Below are positions 18,652 to 27,477 of a DNA stretch of 64,000 nt, piece by piece. Every line of letters begins with the position of its first letter. The stretch's first letter is position 1. Source of the DNA: JBCCBV01 sp039033855 (GTDB lineage: Bacteria > Planctomycetota > Phycisphaerae > Phycisphaerales > Phycisphaeraceae); contig JBCCBV010000008.1 of assembly GCA_039033855.1 (NCBI GenBank), forward strand, positions 60,239 to 124,238, written 5' to 3'. The position numbers were made by a program, and so were the translations under genes. Under the pieces are notes generated by a model. It was not told the origin of the DNA and searched no databases. It was given only the letters and a program-made list of their open reading frames with translations.

Positions 18652-19220
18652 GGCGCCCCCCCGTCGGGCTGGTAGAACGCCGAGAGTTCCAGCCGTGTTT
18701 CGACACGCGGGGGCGAGAGCTCGTCGGTCTGGTCTTCTCCAGAGGGTCGATCCTGGCCGAGGTCGGTCATGGTCAGGCGGTCGACGCGGATGAGCCGCGG
18801 GGCGTTTTCGATTTCGCGCAGGACCTGGAAGCCCTGCTTGAACCCGCCGACGGCCTGGACCTCGACGGGGATGGCGCGGGCGCCGAAGGGCGCATCGGTC
18901 GCGGCCTTGGTGGCGACGCTGTAGTCGAGCAGGTCGGCGGCGGAGGCGGCGTCGGCCAGGGCCGACAGGGCCGACTCGGGCGACGGGCCAAGGGTGACCT
19001 TGCGCTCGGTCTGGTCGAAGTCTTTCTGGGCGCTGTCCACCTGGGCATAGGCGGCGTTGAGGTTGGGCTGACCGAGGTCTGCCAGGGCGGCGCGGTCTTG
19101 AAGCGTGCGCGACAGGACGCGCCCGCGTTCCCAGAGGGTCGGGCCGTAGAGCGCCCCGCCGACGAATGCGATTGCGGCGCAGGCGGCGAGTGCGGTGTAG
19201 GCGCGTTCAGGGAGTCGCAC
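18648..19220 (-). CDS. PilO-like pilus assembly protein
   Basis: A 190-residue bitopic protein from a GTG start at 19220 preceded by GGAG. Anchor at about residues 8-28 (ALAACAAIAFVGGALYG), then a coiled coil (WERGRVLSRTLQDRAAL..., AYAQVDSAQKDFDQTERKV) and a ferredoxin-like C-terminal domain (IPVEVQAVGGFKQGFQVLREIENAPRLI). PilO pairs with PilN in the inner-membrane alignment complex. Longer open-frame versions start upstream but lack sense. Overlaps the PilN-like gene by 14 bases and the PilP-like gene by 4. Confidence 0.8.
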   Translation of the reverse strand: MRLPERAYTALAACAAIAFVGGALYGPTLWERGRVLSRTLQDRAALADLGQPNLNAAYAQVDSAQKDFDQTERKVTLGPSPESALSALADAASAADLLDYSVATKAATDAPFGARAIPVEVQAVGGFKQGFQVLREIENAPRLIRVDRLTMTDLGQDRPSGEDQTDELSPPRVETRLELSAFYQPDGGAP

Positions 19221-19926
19221 GTTGGGCTCCGGGTTGGGCAAACCCTGTGTCGCCGGGTTGGGCGCTTGGGGTTTGGGCGTCGGCCTGGGCGGGGGTGTCG
19301 AAGTGGACCGGTCGGTCGAGCGGCGCGGTGGCTTCGATGGAGAACCGCCGGGCCAATAGGCCGTCGTATCCGGTGAACTGGTTGCTGGGTGCGCGGACGT
19401 CTTCAAACATGGGGTGCTTGGAGAGCGCGGCAACGAGTTCGATGATGGTGCGGTCGTCGGGGGCCACGCCGTCGATGCGCAGGGTGTAGTGGGGGCGGGG
19501 CGCGGGGGCGGTTTGGCCTTTGGCGCCTGGCTTCTTGTCCGCTTCGGCGGTCTTGGGGGCGTGGGTGATCAGTTCGAGTTGTTCGAGCTTGATCGAGCTG
19601 GGGGCGATGCCGGTGAGCGTGGCGAGCAGGCGCGACGCGTCGAGCGGCAAGGCGAGTTGGCGCTGGGTTTGGGCGCGCTGTTGCAGCGACCGGGCTTGTG
19701 TGCGCAGCGACTCGACCTGATCGGCCTTGGCCCGGGTTTCGGCGAGCTGCTGGCTGACCTGGTCGGCGGAGCGGTCGAGTCGATCGACTTCGGCGCGCAG
19801 GGGGACCCAACCGGCGGCGGTGGCCAGCGCGGCCAGGCCTGCGGCGATGGACATCCGTCGGGCACGTTGTCGGCGGGCCGTCTGGCGGATGTAGCTTTGG
19901 GGTCGGAAGTCGACGCCGGGTGTCAT
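19207..19926 (-). CDS. PilN-like pilus assembly protein
   Basis: A 239-residue protein. Short cytoplasmic N-terminus MTPGVDFRPQSYIRQ (the INLLP-type segment that docks on PilM in model systems), then an anchor (about 28-45), a coiled coil (about 50-90, SADQVSQQLAETRAKADQVES) and a periplasmic beta domain with the PilN-like line HYTLRIDGVAPDDRTIIELV and LSKHPMFEDV. The ATG at 19926 overlaps the PilM stop by 4 bases. The C-terminal 30 residues are Gln/Ala-rich and probably disordered. Confidence 0.82.
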   Translation of the reverse strand: MTPGVDFRPQSYIRQTARRQRARRMSIAAGLAALATAAGWVPLRAEVDRLDRSADQVSQQLAETRAKADQVESLRTQARSLQQRAQTQRQLALPLDASRLLATLTGIAPSSIKLEQLELITHAPKTAEADKKPGAKGQTAPAPRPHYTLRIDGVAPDDRTIIELVAALSKHPMFEDVRAPSNQFTGYDGLLARRFSIEATAPLDRPVHFDTPAQADAQTPSAQPGDTGFAQPGAQRATP

Positions 19927-20924
19927 GCTGCGCGCTCCGCGTGGGTTTCTTTGGCGGGTCGCAGGGCCAGGCCGGTGGCGAGCGCCCACTGAGCGGCTTT
20001 GGGGCAGTTCCACGCGTCGCCGGCGCCTTGGAGCCGTTGGCCCAGGCCGCAGAACGGTTGGGCGTCGAGCCCGGTCTGCTGGGCGATGGCGCGGAGCCAG
20101 GGCTCGCGGTCGGCGGCGTCGCCCATGGCGTAGAGGTGCTGGGGGTGCAGGCCGCGGAACGTGACCATCAGGTAGCGCAGGCACAGGGCGAACTCGCGCA
20201 CCAGCGGGTCGCTGGGGCCGGGGTCGAGGTTGTCGGGCTCGAGCGCGGGCAGGCTCTTGGAAAACAGCACCCGGCCGGGCTGGACGAAGTGGGCCGCGGC
20301 GTGGCTGGGGCCGAGTTCGAGGATGGCGGCGGTGACAGGGGCGGGGTCGGCGTTGTCTTGGGTCGGTTGCGCGGTGTTGGCCGGGTCGGCCGGGTCCAGA
20401 CGGCCGGCAAACTCGAGCGTGCGGGCGAACGCGGCCGGGGCGGCGTCGAACGCAAGCGGCTTCAGGCCGGCGTGGTCCACGGCGCGGAGCCAGCGGTCGG
20501 TGTCGGTTTCAGAAACCGACAAGGCGACGACTTCACGGCGGGTGTCGGAGCCGGCGCCGACTCGGCCGGCGTCGAAGTGTTGCAAGGCGCCCTGGCCGAG
20601 CGTGGCCTGGGCCTCGAAGCGCACGGCCTGGTCGAGCTCGCGGTCGGGCAGGTCGGGCAGGCGCAGGTTGCGGGCGTGGGCGCAGAGCGTGGGCACCGAC
20701 AGGACGCAGCGCGAGCCACGGCCGCCGGCGCTGCGCACGGCTTCGCGGATGGCGTCGCCCAACAGCTCGGCCGAACCGAGCGGGCCCGGGCCCACGGCCG
20801 AGCCGGTGGCGAACAGGCGCACCGACTTGCCTCGCCGTTGCAGCTGCACCACGCGCACGGCGTGGGTGGTGATATCGATCCCGATGGGACCGGTTGCCCG
20901 CCTCCAGGCATTGCCCGACAACAC
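19923..20924 (-). CDS. PilM-like actin-fold pilus assembly ATPase
   Basis: A 333-residue cytosolic protein with an FtsA-like fold: PIGIDITTHAVRVVQL (phosphate-1 strand) at about 12-28, LSVPTLCAHARNLRLPDL, AVRFEAQATL, and AAILELGPSHAAAHFV as the second phosphate strand. PilM binds the PilN N-terminus and organises the inner-membrane complex. The second strand has LELG where DIG is usual, so nucleotide binding may be altered. Starts 25 bases after the upstream prepilin gene and overlaps pilN by 4. Confidence 0.82.
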   Translation of the reverse strand: MLSGNAWRRATGPIGIDITTHAVRVVQLQRRGKSVRLFATGSAVGPGPLGSAELLGDAIREAVRSAGGRGSRCVLSVPTLCAHARNLRLPDLPDRELDQAVRFEAQATLGQGALQHFDAGRVGAGSDTRREVVALSVSETDTDRWLRAVDHAGLKPLAFDAAPAAFARTLEFAGRLDPADPANTAQPTQDNADPAPVTAAILELGPSHAAAHFVQPGRVLFSKSLPALEPDNLDPGPSDPLVREFALCLRYLMVTFRGLHPQHLYAMGDAADREPWLRAIAQQTGLDAQPFCGLGQRLQGAGDAWNCPKAAQWALATGLALRPAKETHAERAA

Positions 20925-20949
20925 GTTGGCCTCCGTCCTTATCCTTGGG

Positions 20950-21453
20950 TTAGCCGCTGATCTTTTCGATCGACACGCGCCCGGTGAAGGGCGCGATGCG
21001 CACGCGGTACTGGCGGTTGTCGAACCGCAGGTCCACCGACCCCCCTGAAGGGCTGGTGGGCGATCCGAGGTCGTCGAACTCGAGGATCGGGGCGCCGTTG
21101 AAGTCGGCGGCGAGGATCTCGACGCCCTGGAAGCGGTCGTCGCCCTCGAAGCTGACTTCGTACACGGGGTTGGACCCGGCTTGCAGCGTGGACGCCACGG
21201 CCTGGCCGTCGCCGTCGGTGATCTGGTAGCTGTTGTTATCGACGTCGAACACGACGCGGCGCGTGGTCTTGCGGGTGGCGGCCTCGTTCTGCGCGAACAG
21301 GATGTCGGCCACGACGATGCGCGTGGCGGCCTGCACGCCGAGCGTGCCGGCGCGGAGCATCTGGGGCACGACGATGGCCGCGGCGATGCCGAGGATCGTC
21401 ACCACGATCAACATCTCAATGAGCGTGTAAGCGCGGGGGGTGCGTCGCGGCAT
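20950..21453 (-). CDS. Type IV prepilin-like protein (pseudopilin) 1
   Basis: A 167-residue protein with a class III signal: short basic leader MPRRTPRA, then YTLIEMLIVVTILGIAAAIVVPQML, with the conserved Glu at +5 and a hydrophobic helix. The residue before the cleavage point is Ala instead of the usual Gly. The C-terminal beta domain resembles GspH/FimT minor pseudopilins. Family B repeat B3 lies 99 bases upstream in the 134-base gap. Confidence 0.88.
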   Translation of the reverse strand: MPRRTPRAYTLIEMLIVVTILGIAAAIVVPQMLRAGTLGVQAATRIVVADILFAQNEAATRKTTRRVVFDVDNNSYQITDGDGQAVASTLQAGSNPVYEVSFEGDDRFQGVEILAADFNGAPILEFDDLGSPTSPSGGSVDLRFDNRQYRVRIAPFTGRVSIEKISG

Positions 21454-21551
21454 GGGGAGCGTCCAGGGGCGAAGGTCGAACGGCGAACGGTGCGTTGCGG
21501 TCTGCGCGTTGCGGTCTGCGAGCCGGGTTGGGGGGACGGCGACGGCGCGTT

Positions 21552-21578
21552 GACCGGGTTCACAGAACCCAGCTCGCG
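21552..21578. repeat. Family B palindrome, copy B3
   Basis: GACCGGGTTCACAGAACCCA with the CTCGCG flank, between the two genes of the pilus cluster. One arm base differs from the consensus, weakening the stem by one pair. Confidence 0.8.
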
Positions 21579-21587
21579 ACGTGGGCG

Positions 21588-21872
21588 TCACTCGTCGGTC
21601 TTTTCGACCTTGACGGTGATGCCCTCGCTCAGGTCGCTGCGGAGGCCGACGACCTCGGCGCGGAGTTCTTTGATTTCGTTGGCGATGGCGCGGCGCTGGG
21701 CCGAGGCGTTGAACGGCGTGCCGGAGTCCTGGGCCTGAGCGACCGCGACCACGCCTTGGGGGCCGGCGTCGGTTCCGGGGGCGGTGACGCGGAGGGCGAC
21801 ATCGGCGCCGAGCAGCGTGGCGGCGGCGGTGAGCAGGGCCACGGTGGTGCGCGAGGGTGGGTTGTGGTGCAT
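21588..21872 (-). CDS. Small membrane-anchored or secreted protein of unknown function
   Basis: A 94-residue protein. N-terminal hydrophobic stretch (about 8-30, TTVALLTAAATLLGADVALRV) could be a signal or an anchor. A helical, charged segment follows (AQRRAIANEIKELRAEVVGLRSDL) that looks like a short coiled coil. The end, GITVKVEKTDE, is a single strand. It lies inside the pilus operon between two prepilin genes, so an accessory role there is possible. Not recognised. Confidence 0.6.
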   Translation of the reverse strand: MHHNPPSRTTVALLTAAATLLGADVALRVTAPGTDAGPQGVVAVAQAQDSGTPFNASAQRRAIANEIKELRAEVVGLRSDLSEGITVKVEKTDE

Positions 21873-21980
21873 GGCTTTGTCCTTTCGGCGGGTTACGCCG
21901 TCTGGAGGGGTATCGGCGGGATCGGGGGCCGGGTTTGGCGGGGTGTGCCGATTCGAGGGCTGGGGAAAGCGAAGGTCCGG

Positions 21981-22017
21981 GAAGAAAGACAGCCGAGGCG
22001 GTAAGGCCTCGGCTGTC
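21981..22017 (-). terminator. Terminator after the major prepilin-like gene
   Basis: On the minus strand a 12-base perfect stem (GACAGCCGAGGC, 22017-22006, pairing with GCCTCGGCTGTC, 21999-21988) is followed by TTTCTTCC. Its strength suggests an expression step-down between an abundant pilin and the assembly genes. Confidence 0.8.
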
Positions 22018-22048
22018 GCGTGAATCGAGCGAGACGGGTTGTCGTGCC

Positions 22049-22567
22049 TTACGGGGCGACGATGTTCACGTCGCCGGTGTTGGGGTCGGCGGTTGCGACG
22101 TCGAGGCCCAGGGCTGCGGCGTCGGCGGCGGTGCCTTCAAAGATGGCGCGAACTTCGCCGGTGGCGACGTTGTAGGCCCAGCCGTCGGTCGCGGCGCCGC
22201 CGGTGACGGTGGTGTTGACCAGCGACGAGTTGGTGAACGGGTTGATGGGCTCTTCGAGCAGGTAGGGGCCGTACACGTGGGTCGCGGTCTGGGTGGCGCT
22301 GTTGCCGCCGTCGATGTCGGTGAACTGGATGAGGTCATCCCAGTTCGCTCCGGTGAGCGTGGGGTAGTCGCCGTTGTGCTCGTTGGAGTAGAGGGTGATC
22401 TGGCTGCGGATTTGTCGCAGCTGGGTTTCCAGGTTGCCGGACTTGGCGGCGTCGGAAGCCGAGCTGAACTGCGGGATGACGATGGCGGCCAGGATGCCAA
22501 GGATCACCACAACGATAAGGATTTCGACCAGGGTAAAGCCCTTGGCCAATGCGCGACGGGTGGTCAT
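22049..22567 (-). CDS. Type IV prepilin-like protein (major-pilin / GspG type)
   Basis: A 172-residue protein. Leader MTTRRALAKG, then FTLVEILIVVVILGILAAIVIPQF, the canonical prepilin peptidase site (G before FTLVE) and membrane helix. The region SQITLYSNEHNGDYPTL and NPFTNSSLVN is the GspG-type calcium-loop area common in planctomycete prepilins. Start at 22567 has AGGAG 8 bases upstream. It heads the pilus cluster and has its own terminator. Whether it is a major pilin or a type II pseudopilin cannot be decided here; GspE and GspF homologues are outside the window. Confidence 0.93.
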   Translation of the reverse strand: MTTRRALAKGFTLVEILIVVVILGILAAIVIPQFSSASDAAKSGNLETQLRQIRSQITLYSNEHNGDYPTLTGANWDDLIQFTDIDGGNSATQTATHVYGPYLLEEPINPFTNSSLVNTTVTGGAATDGWAYNVATGEVRAIFEGTAADAAALGLDVATADPNTGDVNIVAP

Positions 22568-23120
22568 GTCTGTTCTCCTAAAAAGGGGGACGTTTGGTGT
22601 TCGACGCCGAGCCACCCATGCCCGTGCCGTCGAGGAGTGTGTGAGTGGGGCCGACGCCCGATCCGCCGGCGCCGCTTATCGAAGCGGCCGACGGCCTTGC
22701 TCACACGCTCTGGTTCCGAGGATCGTCGGGCTGAGGCGGGGTCTTGACCCGGGGTTCTCAGAACGATCCGGCCGGTGGGCGACGGGGTCGTGCCGGCAGG
22801 ACAGAGAGAACGATTCAGAATCCGCTTTGGCGAGGCGCAGGGGCGTATTTACCGGCGTCGCCCGGGGTATCTGGCTTGGCTGACCGTTTTAATCGGAAGT
22901 TGCGGCGCGTTTGGCGCCGGCGTCACAGGCGTTTCAGCGTGACGGCGCAGGGCAGGCCGCAAGCGAGCCGGGCACTGCGGGCCCGGTCAAGGCGGAGACG
23001 GAGGCGGAGTTTGGACGGGATGACAGGATGCGGAAGGGATGCGGGGCGGGCCTGCATCGACGCGACTGGCGGAGGCCCCGCTGCCTTACGGTCGAAGCTC
23101 GTTGGGAGGCGATCGCGGCG
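22568..23120. other. 553-base gap without a supported gene; family G1 and E2 repeats
   Basis: Divided between the prepilin upstream region and the NUDIX 3' end. It holds G1 (23011-23045, TTGGACGGGATGACAGGATG...) and E2 (23073-23104, CCCCGCTGCCTTACGGTCG). The prepilin promoter should lie in 22580-22750; I could not identify a convincing sigma-54 or sigma-70 site. Open frames here are composition shadows. Confidence 0.6.
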
Positions 23121-23564
23121 CTACGGCTTGGAGAAGCCGGGTTGGCGGAGGGTGGCGGCGGCCTTGGCCAGGAGTTCGCGGCCTTCGTCGAAGGTGAGCC
23201 GGCCGCGGGTGGCGCGTTCGTCGCCCCAGGCGAGTGCGGCGACCTCTTGTTCTTGTCGGACGGCGTCGCCGGAGCGGACCCGGCCGAGGAAGTAGCGGAC
23301 GGTTTTGGACACGCGGACGCCCCCCTTTCCGGTGAAGACGTAGCGTTCTTCAAAGGACGGGTGGGGCATGAGTTCGACGTCGGTCAGGCCGGCCTCTTCG
23401 GCGAGTTCGCGTCGTGCGGTCTGGAGGTCGGACTCGTCGCCCTCGGGGTGGCCTTTGGGGAAGCCCCAGTGCTTGCCGCCGCGGTGCTGGACCACAAGGA
23501 ACTCAACCCGGCCCTCGGGGCCGAGGCGGTAGGGGATGACGCCGCAGGAGAAGTCGGTGGGCAC
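23121..23564 (-). CDS. NUDIX hydrolase
   Basis: A 147-residue cytosolic hydrolase. The NUDIX box at residues 38-60, GHPEGDESDLQTARRELAEE followed by AGL, matches Gx5Ex7REUxEExGU completely. The context VVQHRGGKHWGFPKGHPEGDE resembles the Ap4A/diadenosine polyphosphate hydrolase branch; other NDP-X substrates are possible. Single gene, with repeats on both sides. Confidence 0.93.
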   Translation of the reverse strand: MPTDFSCGVIPYRLGPEGRVEFLVVQHRGGKHWGFPKGHPEGDESDLQTARRELAEEAGLTDVELMPHPSFEERYVFTGKGGVRVSKTVRYFLGRVRSGDAVRQEQEVAALAWGDERATRGRLTFDEGRELLAKAAATLRQPGFSKP

Positions 23565-24045
23565 GGGCGAATGCTAGTCGCAATGCCGGTGGGCGCCATG
23601 GGCAAAGTCCGAGAACGTGAGAACGCGGCGCGCGAAGATGGGGAAGCGGAAGAAGGCAGGAGACGGGTGAGCAGGGGCAGAGGCGGAACTCTTGACGGGA
23701 TGAACCGGATGCGGACGCGATGCGGAGCAGACGCATTCTTGCGTCCCGGGCTCTGCCCGGGGATGGGCGGGGGTTGATAGGGATGGGCGGAGGACGGTTG
23801 CGACAGGAAGATGGCGCGACGCTGCCACGGCCGGGCGCGCCGTGCCGGCCCGTTCGAGCTCAGCCAAGCGTGGGCGCCTGGTCTCACGCAGCACCGCCAA
23901 GACCGGTCGGCGCCGGCGTCGATGTCGTCTCGAAGGTCGTCAAGATCGTTCTCTGCCTTGCCGGCCGGGTATAAATCAGCAGCCGCTTGTGGGGGCGAGT
24001 CCCCGTACAACAGCAGAGCCGACATTCCATGAAAGAGGATCAACG
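23565..24045. other. 481-base divergent gap with repeats G2 and D1
   Basis: G2 at 23691-23725 (GACGGGATGAACCGGATGCG...) and D1 at 23741-23763 (CCCGGGCTCTGCCCGGGG). The sulfatase promoter is expected near 23950-24020, where composition is slightly less GC-rich (TATAAATCAGC at 23970). No gene seen. Confidence 0.6.
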
Positions 24046-25497
24046 ATGAAGCAGCACGCGTTACGAATCATGCTGTGGGTCCTTGTGCCTGGAGGGCTTC
24101 TTGTCGGCGGCTCTGCGCACGGGGATGCACGTCGTCCCAACGTGTTGTTCATTCTGGTGGACGACCTTCGGCCGCAGATCGGTTGCTACGGCGCTGCGGG
24201 CATGGTGACGCCCCACCTCGACGGGCTCGCGGGTCGCGGCGTCCGCTTCGATCGCGCCTACGCCAACAACGCTATATGCGGCGCGTCCCGCGCTTCCATG
24301 CTGTCGGGCTTGCGACCCACGCCGACGCGATTCGTGACGTACGACGCGCGTGTGACCGCCGACGCGCCCGGCGTTCCGACGCTGGCGACTACCTTCAAGC
24401 GGCACGGCTATCACACCGTTTCGAATGGCAAGGTCTATCACAACCACGACGACGATCTGGAGGGGTGGTCCGAGCCGCCATGGCTTCCGTCGTATGAGGT
24501 GGACATCAACATCTGGTGGGCAACCGAGGAGAGCCGGGCGCTCGACGCGCGCGAAGGCACGCAAGGGCCGGCGTTCGAGGCCGCGGCGCTGCCGGAGGAC
24601 GTGTACCCCGACGCCCAGATCGCCTCGCGCACCATCGAAGACCTGCGACGGCTGAGCCAGCAGGACAAGCCTTTCTTCCTGGCGTGCGGTTTCGTCAAGC
24701 CGCACCTGCCGTTTGTGGCGCCGCAGGCGTACTGGGGTCTCTATCCCGCGGATTCGGTGAAGTTGCCCGACAACATGCACTTCCCTTACCGGCTGCCCGA
24801 GGCGTTCGCTTACAACTGGGGCGAGTTGCGGCGCTACTTTGGCGTTCCGAAAGAGGGGCCCCTTCCGCCCGACCTCGCGTTGACGCTGATTCGTGGTTAC
24901 TACGCCTGCGTGAGTTTTGTCGACGCGCAAGTGGGCCGTGTGATCTCCGAGCTGGACGCCCTGGGGTTGGCGGACAACACCGTTGTCGTCTTGTGGTCTG
25001 ACCACGGGTTTCAGTTGGGTGAGCACGGGTTCTGGTGTAAGCACACCGACTTCGAGGTCGCCACCCGGATCCCGCTGATCGTCGTGGCGCCGGGCATTGA
25101 GGGTTCGCGCGCAACCACGCGTTTGGTGGAGTCTGTCGATGTATACCCCACCCTGTGCGAGTTAGTCGGTCTGCCGACGCCGGAGCACTTGCAAGGCCGG
25201 TCTTTTGTCGCGTTGCTGCACGACACCGAGGCCGAGCACAAGGACGCCGTCTTCACCCGTCATTGGCGCAGCGATGCGATCCGCACCGACCGCTATCGCT
25301 ACCTCGAGACGCGGGCCGACGGCGGGCGCGGGGAACTGCAAGGCGCTGGCTTGTTTGACCTGGAAAAAGACCCCGGCGAGAACGTCAACGTCGCGACCGA
25401 ACCCCGCTACGCCGCGGTCGTCGAAGAACTCCGATCACGCCTGACGAGGCACCGCGAGGCGCACTTCCACGCGTTGCCCCCGGCCGAGGCGCCGTAA
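24046..25497 (+). CDS. Secreted sulfatase, iduronate-2-sulfatase-like
   Basis: A 483-residue exported enzyme that hydrolyses sulfate esters of polysaccharides. Signal peptide about 1-26. Metal ligands Asp39/Asp40 in FILVDDLRPQ. The catalytic motif CGASRASMLSGLRP (Cys78) fits C-x-A-S-R, so Cys78 should be converted to formylglycine by a maturase outside the window. LWSDHGFQLGEHGFWCKHT supplies the second Asp-His metal pair and is typical of the iduronate-2-sulfatase group (S1_7). Start at 24046 has AGAGGAT upstream; codons above it lack sense. Supports sulfated marine or host glycans as nutrient. Confidence 0.95.
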   Translation: MKQHALRIMLWVLVPGGLLVGGSAHGDARRPNVLFILVDDLRPQIGCYGAAGMVTPHLDGLAGRGVRFDRAYANNAICGASRASMLSGLRPTPTRFVTYDARVTADAPGVPTLATTFKRHGYHTVSNGKVYHNHDDDLEGWSEPPWLPSYEVDINIWWATEESRALDAREGTQGPAFEAAALPEDVYPDAQIASRTIEDLRRLSQQDKPFFLACGFVKPHLPFVAPQAYWGLYPADSVKLPDNMHFPYRLPEAFAYNWGELRRYFGVPKEGPLPPDLALTLIRGYYACVSFVDAQVGRVISELDALGLADNTVVVLWSDHGFQLGEHGFWCKHTDFEVATRIPLIVVAPGIEGSRATTRLVESVDVYPTLCELVGLPTPEHLQGRSFVALLHDTEAEHKDAVFTRHWRSDAIRTDRYRYLETRADGGRGELQGAGLFDLEKDPGENVNVATEPRYAAVVEELRSRLTRHREAHFHALPPAEAP

Positions 25498-25688
25498 CGC
25501 ACCGCTCGCGGCGTACGCGGGAACGCGTCGCGCAATCAGACCCGCGTCTGCAGGGTGACTACCCACTTGCGTACATGACCTGGCATCCAGTCGCAGGTCT
25601 TCTGAAGGTCTGCGGTCGACATGCCCGTGTAGGCGAGGCCGGGTTGATCAGGCGGCGCGGGGGCGACCGTCTGGCCGGCACCAGAGAG

Positions 25689-27197
25689 TCAGAGCGACAG
25701 GCAGACGCTCTTGGTTTCGAGGTAGTTGTCCAGGGCGGCGCGGCCCATCTCTCGGCCCCAGCCGGACTGCTTGTACCCGCCGAAGGGCAGCGCCGCGTCG
25801 AAGATGTTGTAGCAGTTGACCCAGACGGTGCCGGCCTTGAGGTTGGCGGCCAGGCGGTGGGCTTTGGAGACGTCGGAGGTCCAGACGCCCGCGGCCAGGC
25901 CGTAGTCGGAATCGTTGGCCCGGCCGAGGAGTTCGTCTTCATCGCTAAAGGGCGTGGCGACGACGACGGGGCCGAAGATCTCTTCGCGCACGACCTTCAT
26001 GTCGTCGCGGGTGTCGGTCAGCACGGTGGGCTGGACGAAGTAACCCGGGCGGTCGGCGACCGCCCCGCCGCAGAGCGCGGTGGCCCCTTCGGTTCGGCCG
26101 GCGGACAGGTAGCCGGCGACGCGGTCCTGTTGTTCTTGCGAAACCAAGGGGCCCATGTCGACGCCGGCGTCGAACCCGCTGCCGAGGGTCAGGTTGCTGG
26201 CGTGCTCGGCGACGCCCTCGACCACGCGGTCGTAGACCGATTTGTGGGCGAACAGGCGGCTGCCGGCGCAGCAGCACTGGCCGTGGTTGAAGAAGATGGC
26301 GTTGGCGGCGCCGGGGATGGCGGTTTCGAGGTCGGCGTCGGGGTAGATGACGTTGGGGCTCTTGCCGCCGAGCTCGAGGGTGACCTTCTTGAGGTTTCCG
26401 GTGGCGGCCTTGGCGATGAGCTTGCCGACCTCGGTGCTCCCGGTAAAGGCGACCTTGTCGACGTGGGGATGGGCGGCGAGCGGGGCGCCGGCGTCTTCGC
26501 CCATGCCGGTGACGATGTTGACCACGCCTTCGGGGAAGCCGGCTTCGAGGATGAGCTCACCCAGGCGCAGGGTCGACAGCGGGGTCTGCTCGGCGGGCTT
26601 GAGCACGATGGTGCAGCCGGCGGCCAGCGCGGGCGCCAGCTTCCACGCGACCATGAGCAGCGGGAAGTTCCACGGCGTGATCTGCGCGGCGACGCCGACG
26701 GGCTCCTTGCGGGTGTAGGCGTGGTACTGGGCGCCGGGCGTGTAAGGGACGGTGATGGGGATGGTTTCGCCCTCGATCTTCGTGGTCCAGCCGGCCATGT
26801 AGCGGAACATGTCGACGGCCAGGGGCACGTCGGCGGCTTGAGCCACGGCGAAGGGCTTGCCGTTGTCGAGCGTTTCGAGCTGAGCGAACTCGTCGAGGTT
26901 CTGTTCGAGCAGGTCGCCGAGCTTCCAGATGAGCTTGCCGCGGTCGCTGGAGGTCATGCGCGTCCAGGGGCCTTCGTCGAAGGCCTTGCGGGCGGCGCGG
27001 ACGGCGGCGTCGATGTCGTGCTTGTTGCCGGCGGCGCACTGCGCAATCTCCTCGCCGGTGGAAGGGTCGTACACGGCGAAGGTTTCGCCCGAGGCGTTGT
27101 CGACCCACTGGTTGTTGATGAGCAGCTGCTTCGGCCGGCCGAGGAAGTCGACGACGGGGGAGTTGTGCAGGGCGGGGGACAGGTCGGCGACAGACAT
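25689..27197 (-). CDS. NAD(P)-dependent aldehyde dehydrogenase
   Basis: A 502-residue tetrameric cytosolic enzyme oxidising aldehydes to acids. Cofactor-site line TPWNFPLLMVAWKLAPALAAG, KPAEQTPLSTL, FTGSTEVGK, the general-base Glu in VTLELGGKSPN (about 275) and the nucleophile Cys in NHGQCCCAGSR (about 308) are all present, as is the EEIFGPV signature. It resembles the ALDH1/2 and betaine-aldehyde group. Start at 27197 (MSVADLSPAL) is the family start. The frame stays open 218 codons upstream without homology. No operon partner. Confidence 0.96.
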   Translation of the reverse strand: MSVADLSPALHNSPVVDFLGRPKQLLINNQWVDNASGETFAVYDPSTGEEIAQCAAGNKHDIDAAVRAARKAFDEGPWTRMTSSDRGKLIWKLGDLLEQNLDEFAQLETLDNGKPFAVAQAADVPLAVDMFRYMAGWTTKIEGETIPITVPYTPGAQYHAYTRKEPVGVAAQITPWNFPLLMVAWKLAPALAAGCTIVLKPAEQTPLSTLRLGELILEAGFPEGVVNIVTGMGEDAGAPLAAHPHVDKVAFTGSTEVGKLIAKAATGNLKKVTLELGGKSPNVIYPDADLETAIPGAANAIFFNHGQCCCAGSRLFAHKSVYDRVVEGVAEHASNLTLGSGFDAGVDMGPLVSQEQQDRVAGYLSAGRTEGATALCGGAVADRPGYFVQPTVLTDTRDDMKVVREEIFGPVVVATPFSDEDELLGRANDSDYGLAAGVWTSDVSKAHRLAANLKAGTVWVNCYNIFDAALPFGGYKQSGWGREMGRAALDNYLETKSVCLSL

Positions 27198-27270
27198 GGC
27201 GGGCTCCGTTGAGAAGAAGAACTGGAGGGGGAGAGAGCAGACGGGAGAACGGGAGACAAAAAGGGGAGTC

Positions 27271-27301
27271 AGACAGGATGAACGGGATGAATCGGGTGCG
27301 G
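27271..27301. repeat. Family G repeat, copy G3
   Basis: GACAGGATGAACGGGATGAA then TCGGGTGCGGAG, in the 280-base gap upstream of the aldehyde dehydrogenase. G copies are non-palindromic, and all five lie in gaps. Confidence 0.75.
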
Positions 27302-27477
27302 AGTCGGGAACGAGTGGCGGACCTGTGGCCCGAGGATCACTCGGAAAGACAGGCCGAAAGCGGCGGGTATGAAACGCGGGTGAAACGTGAGTCGTCCCGG
27401 CCGAGCGGCGGCGGTCGCCTACGGCCAACGGACCAGCGTAACACGGCCGGGGTGGTTTGCGAAGAGGGAAGCGGGCG

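Noticed and set aside
24029..24049. Six-codon mini-ORF overlapping the sulfatase start as ATGA
   Set aside because: Could be a leader peptide, but too short to support and likely chance.
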